Assembly: GCA_036405815.1 (NCBI GenBank)
Contig: DASWWX010000039.1
Location: 1 to 64,000, forward strand
DNA: 64,000 nt
From: Solimonas sp036405815
GTDB taxonomy: Bacteria > Pseudomonadota > Gammaproteobacteria > Nevskiales > Nevskiaceae
Direction of reading: 5' to 3'
Made by a program: the position numbers and the translations under genes. The notes below the pieces were generated by a model. That model was not told the DNA's origin. It saw only the letters and a program-made list of their open reading frames with translations, and searched no databases. Numbering within the stretch: position 1 is the stretch's first letter; every line of letters begins with the position of its first letter. Below, one piece after another: positions 1 through 9,754 of this stretch.

Positions 1-809
1 ACGGCCGCGATGGCCGCCGCCGCATTCTGTAGTTGCGCGTTGCCGGCGAGGCCCGGCCGCGGCAACGACCGCAGCTGCGTAGCACCCGAACGCCAGTGCC
101 AGCGGCTGTCGTCCTCGGAGGCGTCTTCAGCGTAGTCGTAATCGCGACCCAGGCGCTGCAACGGCGCGCCGATCGCCGCCGCCTGCGTCAGCACCGAGAC
201 CGGCGGCTCACGCTCAGCGAGCACCGCCACGCGATCTCGACGGAAGATGCCGGCCTTCTCACGGCCGATGGATTCGCGATCCGGCCCGAGCCAGTCCTGG
301 TGATCGAGCGCGACATTGGTCAGCACGGCGACATCGGCATCGACCCAGTTGACCGCATCGAGGCGCCCGCCGAGTCCGACTTCGAGCACCTGCACCTCCA
401 CAGCGGCCTCACGGAACAACCATAGCGCCGCCAGCGTGCCGAACTCGAAATAGGTGAGCGGCACCTCGCCGCGCGCCGCATCGATCGCCTCGAAGGCGCG
501 ACACAGCGCGGCGTCGTCGACCGGCTCGCCCTGCAGTTGCACGCGCTCGTTGTAGTGCAGCAGATGCGGTGAGGTGTACAGGCCTACGCGGTAGCCCGCC
601 TCGCGCAGCATCGTCGCCGCCAGCATCGACGTGGAACCCTTGCCATTGGTGCCGCCGATGGTCAGCGTCGGTGTGGCTGCAGGGTCGAAGCCGAGTCGGC
701 GCGCGACCACATCGACCCGTTCCAGACCGAGCGCGATGGCGCGGGGATTGAGGCTTTCCTGCCAGCGCAGCCAGTCCTGCAGGCTGCGCGGCCGCGAGGC
801 GGCGGACAC
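1..809 (-). CDS. folC: FolC, dihydrofolate/folylpolyglutamate synthase (5' part, cut by window edge)
   Basis: Bifunctional ATP-dependent ligase that adds glutamate to dihydropteroate and then lengthens the folate polyglutamate tail in the cytosol. About 269 codons are visible; the C-terminal part lies left of the window. The Mur-ligase P-loop reads TIGGTNGKGST, followed by the family sequence YTSPHL and an ENR-like stretch (HYNERVQ). Further on, LEVGLGGRLDAVN matches the folate/ATP-binding loop. The start chosen is GTG at 809, 10 nt beyond the accD stop. No in-frame ATG lies near the conserved N-terminal sequence LQDWLRWQESLNP. The accD-folC order is the usual one in Gammaproteobacteria. Confidence 0.93.
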   Translation of the reverse strand, partial: MSAASRPRSLQDWLRWQESLNPRAIALGLERVDVVARRLGFDPAATPTLTIGGTNGKGSTSMLAATMLREAGYRVGLYTSPHLLHYNERVQLQGEPVDDAALCRAFEAIDAARGEVPLTYFEFGTLAALWLFREAAVEVQVLEVGLGGRLDAVNWVDADVAVLTNVALDHQDWLGPDRESIGREKAGIFRRDRVAVLAEREPPVSVLTQAAAIGAPLQRLGRDYDYAEDASEDDSRWHWRSGATQLRSLPRPGLAGNAQLQNAAAAIAA

Positions 810-819
810 TGCGGGCCGC

Positions 820-1704
820 TTACTCGCCGGCCGGCGCCGATACGCTGGGTGCGAAGTGCGTCATCATCGCCAGCAGGCGGTGAATCGTCTCGCGCATCTC
901 GCGACGGTCGACGATCATGTCGATCGCGCCTTTCTCCAGCAGAAACTCGGCACGCTGGAACCCTTCCGGCAGTTTCTGGCGCACGGTCTGCTCGATCACG
1001 CGTGGACCGGCGAAGCCGATCAGCGCCTTGGGTTCGGCGATCTGGATATCGCCCAGCGTCGCAAAGCTGGCGGAGACACCACCCATCGTCGGATGCGTCA
1101 GCACCGAAATGAACGGCAGGCCGCGCTCGCCGAGCTTGGCCAGCGCCGCCGAGGTCTTGGCCATCTGCATCAGCGAGAACAGCGATTCCTGCATGCGCGC
1201 ACCGCCAGAGGCGGAAAAGCAGACGTACGGAATGCCGAATTCCAGGCAGGCGTTGACGCCACGCACGAAGCGCTCGCCGACGACGCTGCCCATGGAGCCG
1301 CCCATGAAGCCGAACTCGAAGGCCGCCGCCACCAGCGGCAGACCCATGAGCTGACCGCGCATGACCACCAGCGCGTCCTTCTCGTCGGTTTCGGACTGGG
1401 CTTCCTTGAGTCGCTCGGTGTATTTGCGGCTGTCCTTGAACTTGAGCGGGTCCCTGGGCGTGACCTCGGTGCCGATTTCGACGCGCGGTTCAGGATCGAG
1501 GAAATGATTGAGGCGGCTGCGCGCGTTGACCGGATGATGCGCACCGCACTTGGGGCAGACCTCGAGGGCGCGTTCCAGCTCGGCGCGATACAGCACGGAC
1601 TGGCAGGATTCGCACTTGGTCCACAGGCCTTCCGGCACGTTGCGCTTGCGCACGCCGGTGGTCAGCAGCTTGGACCCACCCGCGATTTTCTCGAGCCAGC
1701 TCAT
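820..1704 (-). CDS. accD: AccD, acetyl-CoA carboxylase carboxyltransferase beta subunit
   Basis: Pairs with AccA to transfer the carboxyl group from carboxybiotin to acetyl-CoA, making malonyl-CoA for fatty acid synthesis. The product is 294 aa. A four-cysteine zinc ribbon (C31-x2-C34 and C50-x2-C53) opens the protein, followed by the crotonase-fold carboxyltransferase domain with SASGGARMQE and GGVSASFA oxyanion-hole loops. The ATG at 1704 (MSWLEK) is chosen over an upstream in-frame ATG because AccD proteins begin with this sequence. It lies 85 nt after trpA and just before folC, the common trpA-accD-folC arrangement. Confidence 0.97.
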   Translation of the reverse strand: MSWLEKIAGGSKLLTTGVRKRNVPEGLWTKCESCQSVLYRAELERALEVCPKCGAHHPVNARSRLNHFLDPEPRVEIGTEVTPRDPLKFKDSRKYTERLKEAQSETDEKDALVVMRGQLMGLPLVAAAFEFGFMGGSMGSVVGERFVRGVNACLEFGIPYVCFSASGGARMQESLFSLMQMAKTSAALAKLGERGLPFISVLTHPTMGGVSASFATLGDIQIAEPKALIGFAGPRVIEQTVRQKLPEGFQRAEFLLEKGAIDMIVDRREMRETIHRLLAMMTHFAPSVSAPAGE

Positions 1705-1789
1705 CGATTCGTGTACACCCGGGGCTTGGGATTCAGATGGTAGCGGTTTCGCCGACGATGCGTGCGGATGCCGGCTCGGTGCCGAGGCC

Positions 1790-2596
1790 CTAGGGCGCAT
1801 CCATCGCCTGGCGCAGGTCACCCAGCACGCGGCTCAGCCGCTCCGGAATCGCCTGAGGCTGCGCCTGCAGGCGCTCGACCTCGGACACCAGTGCACTGCC
1901 GACCACCACGCCGTCGGCGATGCGGCTGACCGCACGCGCCGACTCGGCGTCACGGATGCCGAAGCCGACAGCCAGCGGCAACGCGGTGTAACCACGGATC
2001 TCGTCGAGCTTGGCGGCGACGCTGTCGACGTCCAGGCTCTTTGAGCCGGTCACGCCCTTGAGCGAGACGTAATAGAGATAGCCGCTGGCCTGCTTTGCGA
2101 TCGCCGCGACGCGGCTCGCCGGACTGGTCGGCGCCAGCAGGAAGATGCAGTCGAGCCCCTGCGCGCGCAACGGCGGCAGGTAGTGATCGGATTCCTCGAC
2201 CGCGAGATCGACCAGCAGCACGCCGTCGACGCCGGCCGCCTTGGCGCGCTCGGCAAAAACCTCGACGCCGCGCGTCTCCACCGGGTTCAGATAGCCCATC
2301 AGCACGACCGGCGTGGTCGTGTCGGTCTTCCGGAAGGCCGCGACCATGTCGAGGATGTCCCACAGCCCGGTGCCGTGTGCGAGCGCGCGCTCGCAGGCGA
2401 GCTGGATCGTCGGCCCGTCCGCCATCGGATCGGAAAACGGCACGCCGAGTTCGAGGATGTCGGCACCGCCGCGCACCAGCGCGTGCATGAACGCGACGGT
2501 GTGGCCCGGTGCCGGATCGCCGGCGGTGATGTACGGAATCAGCGCCTTGCGCTTGGCTGCACGCAGGGATTCGAAGGTTTTGGCGATGCGGGACAT
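1790..2596 (-). CDS. trpA: TrpA, tryptophan synthase alpha chain
   Basis: Cleaves indole-3-glycerol phosphate to indole and glyceraldehyde-3-phosphate, then channels indole to TrpB. At 268 aa it has exactly the E. coli length. The catalytic acids fall at the same numbers, Glu49 (ILELGVPFSDP) and Asp60 (MADGP). The phosphate-binding end of the TIM barrel is visible as GFGIRD and GSALV. The start is ATG 2596, 5 nt after the trpB stop, so trpF-trpB-trpA form one coupled unit. Confidence 0.98.
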   Translation of the reverse strand: MSRIAKTFESLRAAKRKALIPYITAGDPAPGHTVAFMHALVRGGADILELGVPFSDPMADGPTIQLACERALAHGTGLWDILDMVAAFRKTDTTTPVVLMGYLNPVETRGVEVFAERAKAAGVDGVLLVDLAVEESDHYLPPLRAQGLDCIFLLAPTSPASRVAAIAKQASGYLYYVSLKGVTGSKSLDVDSVAAKLDEIRGYTALPLAVGFGIRDAESARAVSRIADGVVVGSALVSEVERLQAQPQAIPERLSRVLGDLRQAMDAP

Positions 2597-2601
2597 GGTG
2601 G

Positions 2602-3797
<1,196 letters not shown>

Positions 3798-3801
<4 letters not shown>

Positions 3802-4448
3802 GTCTTCTTCAGCTTCTCGTCGGCGCGCCGCACCGCCTGCACGAAGGCGCGCATCTGGTTGAGGTCTTTGACGCCGGGCCGCGCCTCGATGCCGCTGGAG
3901 ACGTCGACGGCGTAAGGGCGCAGCGCCTTGATGCCCTGCGCGACATTGTCCGGGTTCAGTCCGCCGGCGAGGATCACCGGCTGCTTGAGCTTGGCCACCG
4001 CGGCCGCCTGCGCTTTCCAGTCGAAGGCCTTGCCCAGGCCACCCATCGCGCCGGGCGCGTTGCCGTCGAGCAGCAGCGCGCGCGCGGCGCGGAAGGTACG
4101 GACGGAAGCGCCGAGCCGGCCGCCCTCGCCCAGTGCGATCGCCTTCACGTAGGGCCGGCCGAAGCTCGCGCAAAACGCCGCGTCCTCGGCGCCATGGAAC
4201 TGCAGCAGATCCGGCTGCAAAACATCGATCGCGTCCTGCACCTGCTGGCCGTCGGCATCCTTGAACAGCGCGACGGTCGTCACCAATGGCGGCAGGCGCT
4301 CGCGGATGCGGGCAGCGTCTTCGATGGTGATATGGCGCTTGCTGCCGGGCACCAGCACGAAACCGATCGCATCGACGCCGAGATCGACGGCGGCGTCGGC
4401 ATCCTGGCGACGGCGGATGCCGCAGAACTTGATGCGGGTGCGTGACAC
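3798..4448 (-). CDS. trpF: TrpF, phosphoribosylanthranilate isomerase
   Basis: Amadori isomerase of tryptophan biosynthesis, converting PRA to CdRP. It is a 216-aa TIM barrel with the family start RIKFCGI (catalytic Cys), a LLLDGN strand with the catalytic Asp, and the phosphate-binding end LAGGLNPDNV and DVSSGIE. No suitable ATG exists, so the start is GTG 4448, which overlaps the truA stop (TAGTG). It is co-transcribed with truA upstream and trpB downstream. TrpC and TrpD are not in this window. Confidence 0.96.
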
Positions 4449-5230
4449 TACGCGGGAAACCAGGGCTGGGGCGGCGGCGGGAGCGCGAATTCTGCCGGAT
4501 ATCGGGGTCCCACGAAATAGAGGCCGTCTGCCGGCGCGGTCATGCCCGCCCGTTTGCGGTCGCGCGCCGCCAGCACCTCCGCCACCCAGGCTTCGGGTTG
4601 GCGCCCCAAGCCGACTTCGGCCAGGGTTCCAGTGATGTTGCGCACCATGTGGTGAAGAAAGGCGTTGCCGCAGACATCCAGTACCACGCAATCCCCGCGA
4701 CGGAACACCGTGAGCGACATCAGGTTGCGCATCGCCGTCTTCGACTGGCACTCGGAATCGCGGAACGAGCTGAAATCCTGCTCGCCCAGCAGGCACTGCG
4801 CCGCGCGGTGCATGGCCTCGGCATCGAGCGACTGCGGCCACCAGGCCGTGCGGCCGGTCATCAGCGCGCTGCGCGCACGCTGGTTGTAGATGACGTAGCG
4901 GTACTGGCGCGCCACCGCGCCATGACGCGCATGGAAATGCGCCGCCACCGGTTGCACCCAGCGCAGACTCAGATCCTTGGGCAACTGACTGTTGCTGCCG
5001 AGCAACCAGGCGTAGTCGCTGCGCGGCGCGGTGGTGTCGAAATGTACGACCTGCTGCAGCGCATGGACACCGGCATCGGTGCGCCCGGCTGCCGTCACCC
5101 GCAGTGGATGATCGGCGACCCGCGACAGCGCCTGCTCCAGCACGGATTGCGCCGTGCGCAAGCCGGACAGCGCCTGCCAGCCGGAAAAATCGGTGCCGAC
5201 ATACTCCACGCCGGCGGCATAACGGTTCAT
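4448..5230 (-). CDS. truA: TruA, tRNA pseudouridine(38-40) synthase
   Basis: Isomerises uridines 38, 39 and 40 in the anticodon arm of many tRNAs. It has 260 aa, the usual single-domain TruA length. The catalytic aspartate is D52 in AGRTDAGVHA, and the C-terminal half carries NAFLHHMVRN, a standard TruA signature. The ATG at 5230 (MNRYAAG) is preferred because it overlaps the preceding gene as ATGA and matches TruA N-termini. In Pseudomonas truA also sits between fimV and trpF. Confidence 0.97.
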   Translation of the reverse strand: MNRYAAGVEYVGTDFSGWQALSGLRTAQSVLEQALSRVADHPLRVTAAGRTDAGVHALQQVVHFDTTAPRSDYAWLLGSNSQLPKDLSLRWVQPVAAHFHARHGAVARQYRYVIYNQRARSALMTGRTAWWPQSLDAEAMHRAAQCLLGEQDFSSFRDSECQSKTAMRNLMSLTVFRRGDCVVLDVCGNAFLHHMVRNITGTLAEVGLGRQPEAWVAEVLAARDRKRAGMTAPADGLYFVGPRYPAEFALPPPPQPWFPA

Positions 5231-5892
5231 AACGGCAGTTTCCACAACAGCAGCGCCAGCAACGGCGGCAACGGCCACTCCCACCATCGCGGCAGCGAGG
5301 CCGCGGTCGAAGCCAAGGTTGAATCCGGCGCGGCACCGCGCGCAGCCGACGCCGGCACCAGCGAGGTCTGTTCCAGATCGCGCATCAGCGCCGCGGCTCC
5401 ATCCAGCCAGCCGCGACCATGGGCGCGTATCGCCGCCACCTGGGCTTGCAGCGCACCGACCCGATCCATCGCCAGGGCCAGACGCCGAGCGAAAACCGTC
5501 GGATCGAAGCCGAAAACGCGTAACGGGTACAGCAGTTGCACCAATCCCTGAACCAGCGCCTCGAGCCTCGTCAGCGCCAACAGGAGATAGACCGCCGCCA
5601 GCAAATCGAACAGCACCAGTGCGCGCCGCGCGCCTTCGTACAAGCCTTCGCGGCTCAAGCCGGGCAGCGACGCCAGCCAGGGATCGCCGGGCGTGAAGCC
5701 GAGGTAAAGCACGAAGATCGCAAGGAACAGCCAGCGCAGCCTCAGAACGCCTTGCAGGAGCCGCGGCAACGATCCGGCCCAGGCCTGCGCGGCCACCAAC
5801 AGCAGCGCCAGCAACGCCAGCAGCGGCAGGCTCAGGGCCGGCAGCATCGCCGCCAGAACCAGCAGGCAGAGGATACGGATCAGCGGATTCAC
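5227..5892 (-). CDS. CbiQ/EcfT-like membrane protein, orphan
   Basis: A 221-aa polytopic membrane protein. It has hydrophobic segments at about residues 5-25, 28-45, 55-66, 85-105 and near the C-terminus, plus a long central cytoplasmic stretch. That stretch (LARRLALAMDRVGALQAQ and an AxRAHGRG-like turn) recalls the coupling helices of CbiQ/EcfT, the transmembrane subunit of energy-coupling-factor vitamin transporters. No EcfA ATPase or substrate-binding S component is nearby. It overlaps truA by ATGA and lies 25 nt downstream of fimV. Family assignment is by pattern only, and its role in this location is unknown. Confidence 0.7.
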   Translation of the reverse strand: MNPLIRILCLLVLAAMLPALSLPLLALLALLLVAAQAWAGSLPRLLQGVLRLRWLFLAIFVLYLGFTPGDPWLASLPGLSREGLYEGARRALVLFDLLAAVYLLLALTRLEALVQGLVQLLYPLRVFGFDPTVFARRLALAMDRVGALQAQVAAIRAHGRGWLDGAAALMRDLEQTSLVPASAARGAAPDSTLASTAASLPRWWEWPLPPLLALLLWKLPL

Positions 5893-5917
5893 ATGCCGCG
5901 CAGGCGGCGGCGCCCGC

Positions 5918-8611
5918 TCAACCGAGGCGGGCGATCAGCGCCTGAGCCTCCTGCTTCTGCGCGTCGCTGCCCTGTTCCATCACCTCGCCAAGCAGGCTAC
6001 GCGCCATGTCGTCGTCACCCATGTCGATGTAGGCGCGCGCCAGATCGAGCTTGGTGCCGGCTTCATCGCCGGAGATCGCATTGGAATCCTGGCCGTCGCC
6101 GAAATCGAAGTTGTCGAGATCGGTATCCAGCGACGAGGTATCGAGCGAGATCGTGTTCGCACTCGCGGGTTCGGCGGCTGGCGGCGCAGCGAGTGTCGCG
6201 GGCGCGGCCGGCGCCTCGACCGGCGGCATGTCGAATGCACCGAGATCGAACTCCAGCGCATTGCCCTTGTCGGCTGGCGCCGCGGCCGATGCAACGGGCG
6301 GCGGTGGCGCCTTGGGGCTGTCACCCAGATCGAAGGCGCCGAGATCGAATTCCAGCGACTGGCCCTTGTCCGGCGCCAACGCCAGACCATCGCCACCCGC
6401 CTGATCGAGTGTGGACAGTTCGAGATCTTCGAGCTTGAAGTCCAGTCCGTCATCCAGCAGCGGCTGCGGTTCCGGCGGCGGCGCCTTGCGCGCCGGCTCT
6501 GCTGGCAGCACCGGCGTAACGGTCGGCGGCGCGGCCAGCTCGTCGAAGCTGAGGTCCATTTCCACACCGGCGCTGCCGGCATCGACCTTGAACAGGCTGG
6601 AACCCGGATCGAGCTGCTGCCCCATGATCGCCAGCTTCTGCCATTCGGCAGCGTCCAGACGCGGCTTGAGCGCCTGCGCGGTCTGCTGGAACTCGGCGGC
6701 CTTGCCGGCGGCGAAATAGGTTTCCGCCAGCTTCACCTGCAGATCGGTACGGCCCGGATCCTTGGTCGCCGCCTGCTTGAGCAGCAGCGCAGCCTCGTCG
6801 TACAGCCCGTAAGCGAGATGGAAATCCGCTTCCGAGATCGGATCGTTGGCGTCCAGGTTGATCTGGACCGTCTGCGATTCGAACTGACCGGTCAGATCGA
6901 AATCCACCGGCTCAGACGGCGGCGCGGCCGGCGGCGGCTCATCGAACAGCTGGGTGGACGTGGTATCGGGCGCGAACGACTGCGTTGCGACCTGCTGCGT
7001 CGTGACCTGCTGCGTCTTGATCTGCTGCGTGGCGGCCGAGGCGGCGCCCGATGCAGGCAGATCATCGTCCTGCAACTGTTCGAGTTGCTCCTTGGTCGAC
7101 AGCTTGCGCTCCGACGATGCGGCCACGGCCGCACCGGTGGCTGCCGCGGCAGCGGCAGCGGCAGCGGCGCCCGTTCCCGACTTGCTCGCAGCACGCGGTC
7201 GCGGCACGGGCACCGGTTCCGGCGGCGGCGACCGGCGCTTCTTGGCCATGACGCGCGAGACCAGATAGCCGACGCCGCCCAGCACCAGCAGGCCGCCGAG
7301 CAGCGGCAGCAACAGGGTTTCGAGGAGCGAAGGTTCCTCGGCCACCGGCACCGGCGGCATCTGCACCGGTGCGGGCGCCGGGGTCGGCTCGACCGGAGCT
7401 TCGGCGCCGCTCTCGGCAGGCGGTGTCTCGGCCGACGGGTCGGCGCCACTGATGGCAGGCTCCGTCGTGACCGCCGGATCGACCGCGGGCACTTCTGCGG
7501 GCGACTCGACCAGCGGCTCGCTGGGCGCCGACGCAGCGGGCGCCACGGGCGACGACGCCGGCTCGGAGGCCGGCGCGGTCGGTTCGGGCTGAGGGGCCGC
7601 TGCGGGCGCCGGTGCAGGCTTGATCGGTTCGATCACGACCGGCTTGTCGACCGACAGAGGCGCCGGTGCAGCAGGCGCGGAAGCCGGTGCGGCGCTGCGC
7701 GATGCCGGCAAGCCACGCAGGCGTGCGACTTCAGTCTTGGCCTCAGCCGCACCAACGGCGCGGATACTGTCGAGGCTCGGCACCTTCAGGGTCGAACCCT
7801 GACGCAAACCGTTGATCCCGCCATCGAACGCCGCACGATTGTTCTCGTACAGCGCCAGCAGCATCTGGTCCATCGTCACGCCACTGGCGGGACGCAGACG
7901 CGTGGCAATACTCCAGAAGGTCTCGCCAGGCTTGACCGGTCCATAGCTGCCACCAGCCGCCAGGCTCTCCGCGGCCGGCATCGTCGGCTCAAGATAAGGC
8001 GCCGAGGCTTCCTGCGACGGTGCGGGTGACCGGGTCGGGGCAGACGGCGTGACCGGCGTCAGTACGGGCGCGGTCTGGGCGGGTGCCGGCTTGGGTTGAA
8101 CCGGCGCGGGTGCCGGCGCCGGACGACGCGCCGCTTCCTCGGCGGTCTCGTAAAACTCCGATTGGCTCGGGGCCGGGCGCGCCACGGGCCGCGACGGCAA
8201 TGCAGAGCCGGCAACGGCCGCGCTGTCCGGCGGGTCCAGCAGCACGGTGTACTCGCGCAGCAAGCGACCGCTGCTGGCACGGACTTCGATCAGGAAATTG
8301 AGGAACGGCTCGCGGGCGAGCTGGCTGCTGCTGACCTCGATGCGCGGGTTGCCGTCAGCCACCACCTTGAACTCGAGGCTCGACAGGTAGTCGGCGCGCT
8401 CGATACCGGCACGCTGGAATTCGGCATTGCTGGCGAGCACCACCCGCACCGTATCGACCTCATCCGGCGTCAGGGCATTCAGCGGGATACTCGCCGCAAA
8501 GCGTTGATTCAGGCGTGAACGGACATCGATATCGCCCAGCCCCAGACCCGATGCGGCCGAAAGCCACAACATCGATCCCAAGGCCGCCACCATCGGGAGT
8601 ATGCGCTTCAT
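5918..8611 (-). CDS. fimV: FimV, peptidoglycan-binding polar hub protein
   Basis: Inner-membrane polar organiser that in Pseudomonas recruits type IV pilus and signalling proteins. The product is 897 aa. In order: signal peptide (1-20), conserved FimV N-terminal domain (24-125), LysM-like peptidoglycan-binding region (222-278, with GPVKPGETFWSIA), a Pro/Ala-rich periplasmic linker (305-425), one transmembrane helix (429-452), and an acidic cytoplasmic part with a TPR-like segment (590-660). The FimV C-terminal motif (850-897, LDLARAYIDMGD) closes it. Short repeats include TQQ units at 528-545 and two LEFDLGAFD copies at 753 and 786. A clear GGAGAGG-type ribosome site precedes ATG 8611. Confidence 0.96.
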   Translation of the reverse strand: MKRILPMVAALGSMLWLSAASGLGLGDIDVRSRLNQRFAASIPLNALTPDEVDTVRVVLASNAEFQRAGIERADYLSSLEFKVVADGNPRIEVSSSQLAREPFLNFLIEVRASSGRLLREYTVLLDPPDSAAVAGSALPSRPVARPAPSQSEFYETAEEAARRPAPAPAPVQPKPAPAQTAPVLTPVTPSAPTRSPAPSQEASAPYLEPTMPAAESLAAGGSYGPVKPGETFWSIATRLRPASGVTMDQMLLALYENNRAAFDGGINGLRQGSTLKVPSLDSIRAVGAAEAKTEVARLRGLPASRSAAPASAPAAPAPLSVDKPVVIEPIKPAPAPAAAPQPEPTAPASEPASSPVAPAASAPSEPLVESPAEVPAVDPAVTTEPAISGADPSAETPPAESGAEAPVEPTPAPAPVQMPPVPVAEEPSLLETLLLPLLGGLLVLGGVGYLVSRVMAKKRRSPPPEPVPVPRPRAASKSGTGAAAAAAAAAATGAAVAASSERKLSTKEQLEQLQDDDLPASGAASAATQQIKTQQVTTQQVATQSFAPDTTSTQLFDEPPPAAPPSEPVDFDLTGQFESQTVQINLDANDPISEADFHLAYGLYDEAALLLKQAATKDPGRTDLQVKLAETYFAAGKAAEFQQTAQALKPRLDAAEWQKLAIMGQQLDPGSSLFKVDAGSAGVEMDLSFDELAAPPTVTPVLPAEPARKAPPPEPQPLLDDGLDFKLEDLELSTLDQAGGDGLALAPDKGQSLEFDLGAFDLGDSPKAPPPPVASAAAPADKGNALEFDLGAFDMPPVEAPAAPATLAAPPAAEPASANTISLDTSSLDTDLDNFDFGDGQDSNAISGDEAGTKLDLARAYIDMGDDDMARSLLGEVMEQGSDAQKQEAQALIARLG

Positions 8612-8703
8612 AACCTCTCCAGAATTCGCCCCGCCGGCCTTCTCCCCGGCCAGTTCAAGCGGCAGATGAATTTGCGCTTATAAGCCCTTTTATACACGAT
8701 GAA
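8612..8703 (-). promoter_or_regulatory. AT-rich leader/promoter region of fimV
   Basis: This 92-bp gap separates usg from fimV and is far more AT-rich than its surroundings at its usg end. It holds several TATAAA/TTATAA-like hexamers on the minus strand, any of which could serve as a -10. No well-spaced -35 stands out, so the exact promoter cannot be named. A strong ribosome-binding site lies just before the fimV start. Confidence 0.35.
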
Positions 8704-9726
8704 TTATAAATAGTCACGAATCAGAATTTCGGCGCTGCCGAGGGCGTTCAGCGCCGCGCAGCGTCGAATATTGTCGGCGGTCAGCCACAGGTTCAGTGCA
8801 TGGCCCGATCCGTCGGCCTGACGCAACCGGCCGACCCGAACAGCGTCGGACTGCGTGGCATCCGTCACCGGCGTCGGCACGTCGTCCGGCTCCGGCGATT
8901 CGATGAGTTCCACCCCCGGTGCCGAGCGCAGGACGGCGGCGGCGGCATCGACATCGGTCGGCCGCTCGAACTGAACTTCCACACTGGCGGCATGCCCGTA
9001 GAACGTCGGCGCCTGAACCAGGCTGGTGGACACCACCAGCTCAGGCAGCCCCATCAGCGTCTGCAGCTCTTCGACAAGACGACGCTCCATCTCGGTGCGA
9101 CCGTCCCCGCCTGCCATGCCGATCTGGCCCTGCAGGTTGAATGCGATCTGCCGCGGAAAATGGCGCCGCTCGTAATGTCGCGCGCTCAGCAACGCCGTGG
9201 TTTCGCGTGCCAGATCCTCCAACGCGATCCGCCCGGATTCGGAAGCTGCGAGCAGCCCGGTCACCGACACGCGCCGGAGCCCGCCTGCGACCTGCAGGGG
9301 CGCCAGCACCAGGGCGAGCGCCACCGCCAGGCTGGAGGGATTGGCGACGATACCTCGCTCGTTGAATCCCGCCAGTGCTGCAGCATTGAGTTCGGGCACA
9401 ACCACCGGAATGGCAGAGTCGAGCCAGGCATAGCCGGACGCATCGATCACCGCGCAACCGCTGTCGGCAGCCCGTTCGGCCTGAGCGACCAGCTCAGGAT
9501 CACGATCCGCCAGAAAGGCGATCTGCACCTGCCGGAAATCGAAGCGAGTCACATCCTCCGCCTCGATCTCCAGGCCGCCGGCGGCAACCTGCTCGCCTTC
9601 TTCTGGCGCCAGCACCAACGCCGACAGCTCACCGGCGGGCAATCGACGCTCGGTCAGCAACTCCAGCAATGCCTCGCCGACCGGCGTCCGTGCACCGATC
9701 ACCGCCACTTCGAACCGCCTGCTCAT
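8704..9726 (-). CDS. usg: Usg-1-like protein, aspartate-semialdehyde dehydrogenase paralogue lacking the active cysteine
   Basis: A 340-aa member of the aspartate-semialdehyde dehydrogenase family. The N-terminal Rossmann motif is VAVIGARTPVGEALLE. Where true enzymes have a catalytic cysteine in GNCT, this protein has NPSS (S131/S132), so ordinary dehydrogenase activity is unlikely. Such Usg paralogues sit directly after asd in many Gammaproteobacteria, and their role is unsettled. ATG 9726 (MSRRFEV) is preferred over an in-frame ATG 26 codons upstream, which would overlap asd. It is 28 nt downstream of asd and 92 bp upstream of fimV. Confidence 0.9.
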   Translation of the reverse strand: MSRRFEVAVIGARTPVGEALLELLTERRLPAGELSALVLAPEEGEQVAAGGLEIEAEDVTRFDFRQVQIAFLADRDPELVAQAERAADSGCAVIDASGYAWLDSAIPVVVPELNAAALAGFNERGIVANPSSLAVALALVLAPLQVAGGLRRVSVTGLLAASESGRIALEDLARETTALLSARHYERRHFPRQIAFNLQGQIGMAGGDGRTEMERRLVEELQTLMGLPELVVSTSLVQAPTFYGHAASVEVQFERPTDVDAAAAVLRSAPGVELIESPEPDDVPTPVTDATQSDAVRVGRLRQADGSGHALNLWLTADNIRRCAALNALGSAEILIRDYL

Positions 9727-9754
9727 GCCGCCCCCGCAAAGTGAAGCCGCGAGT

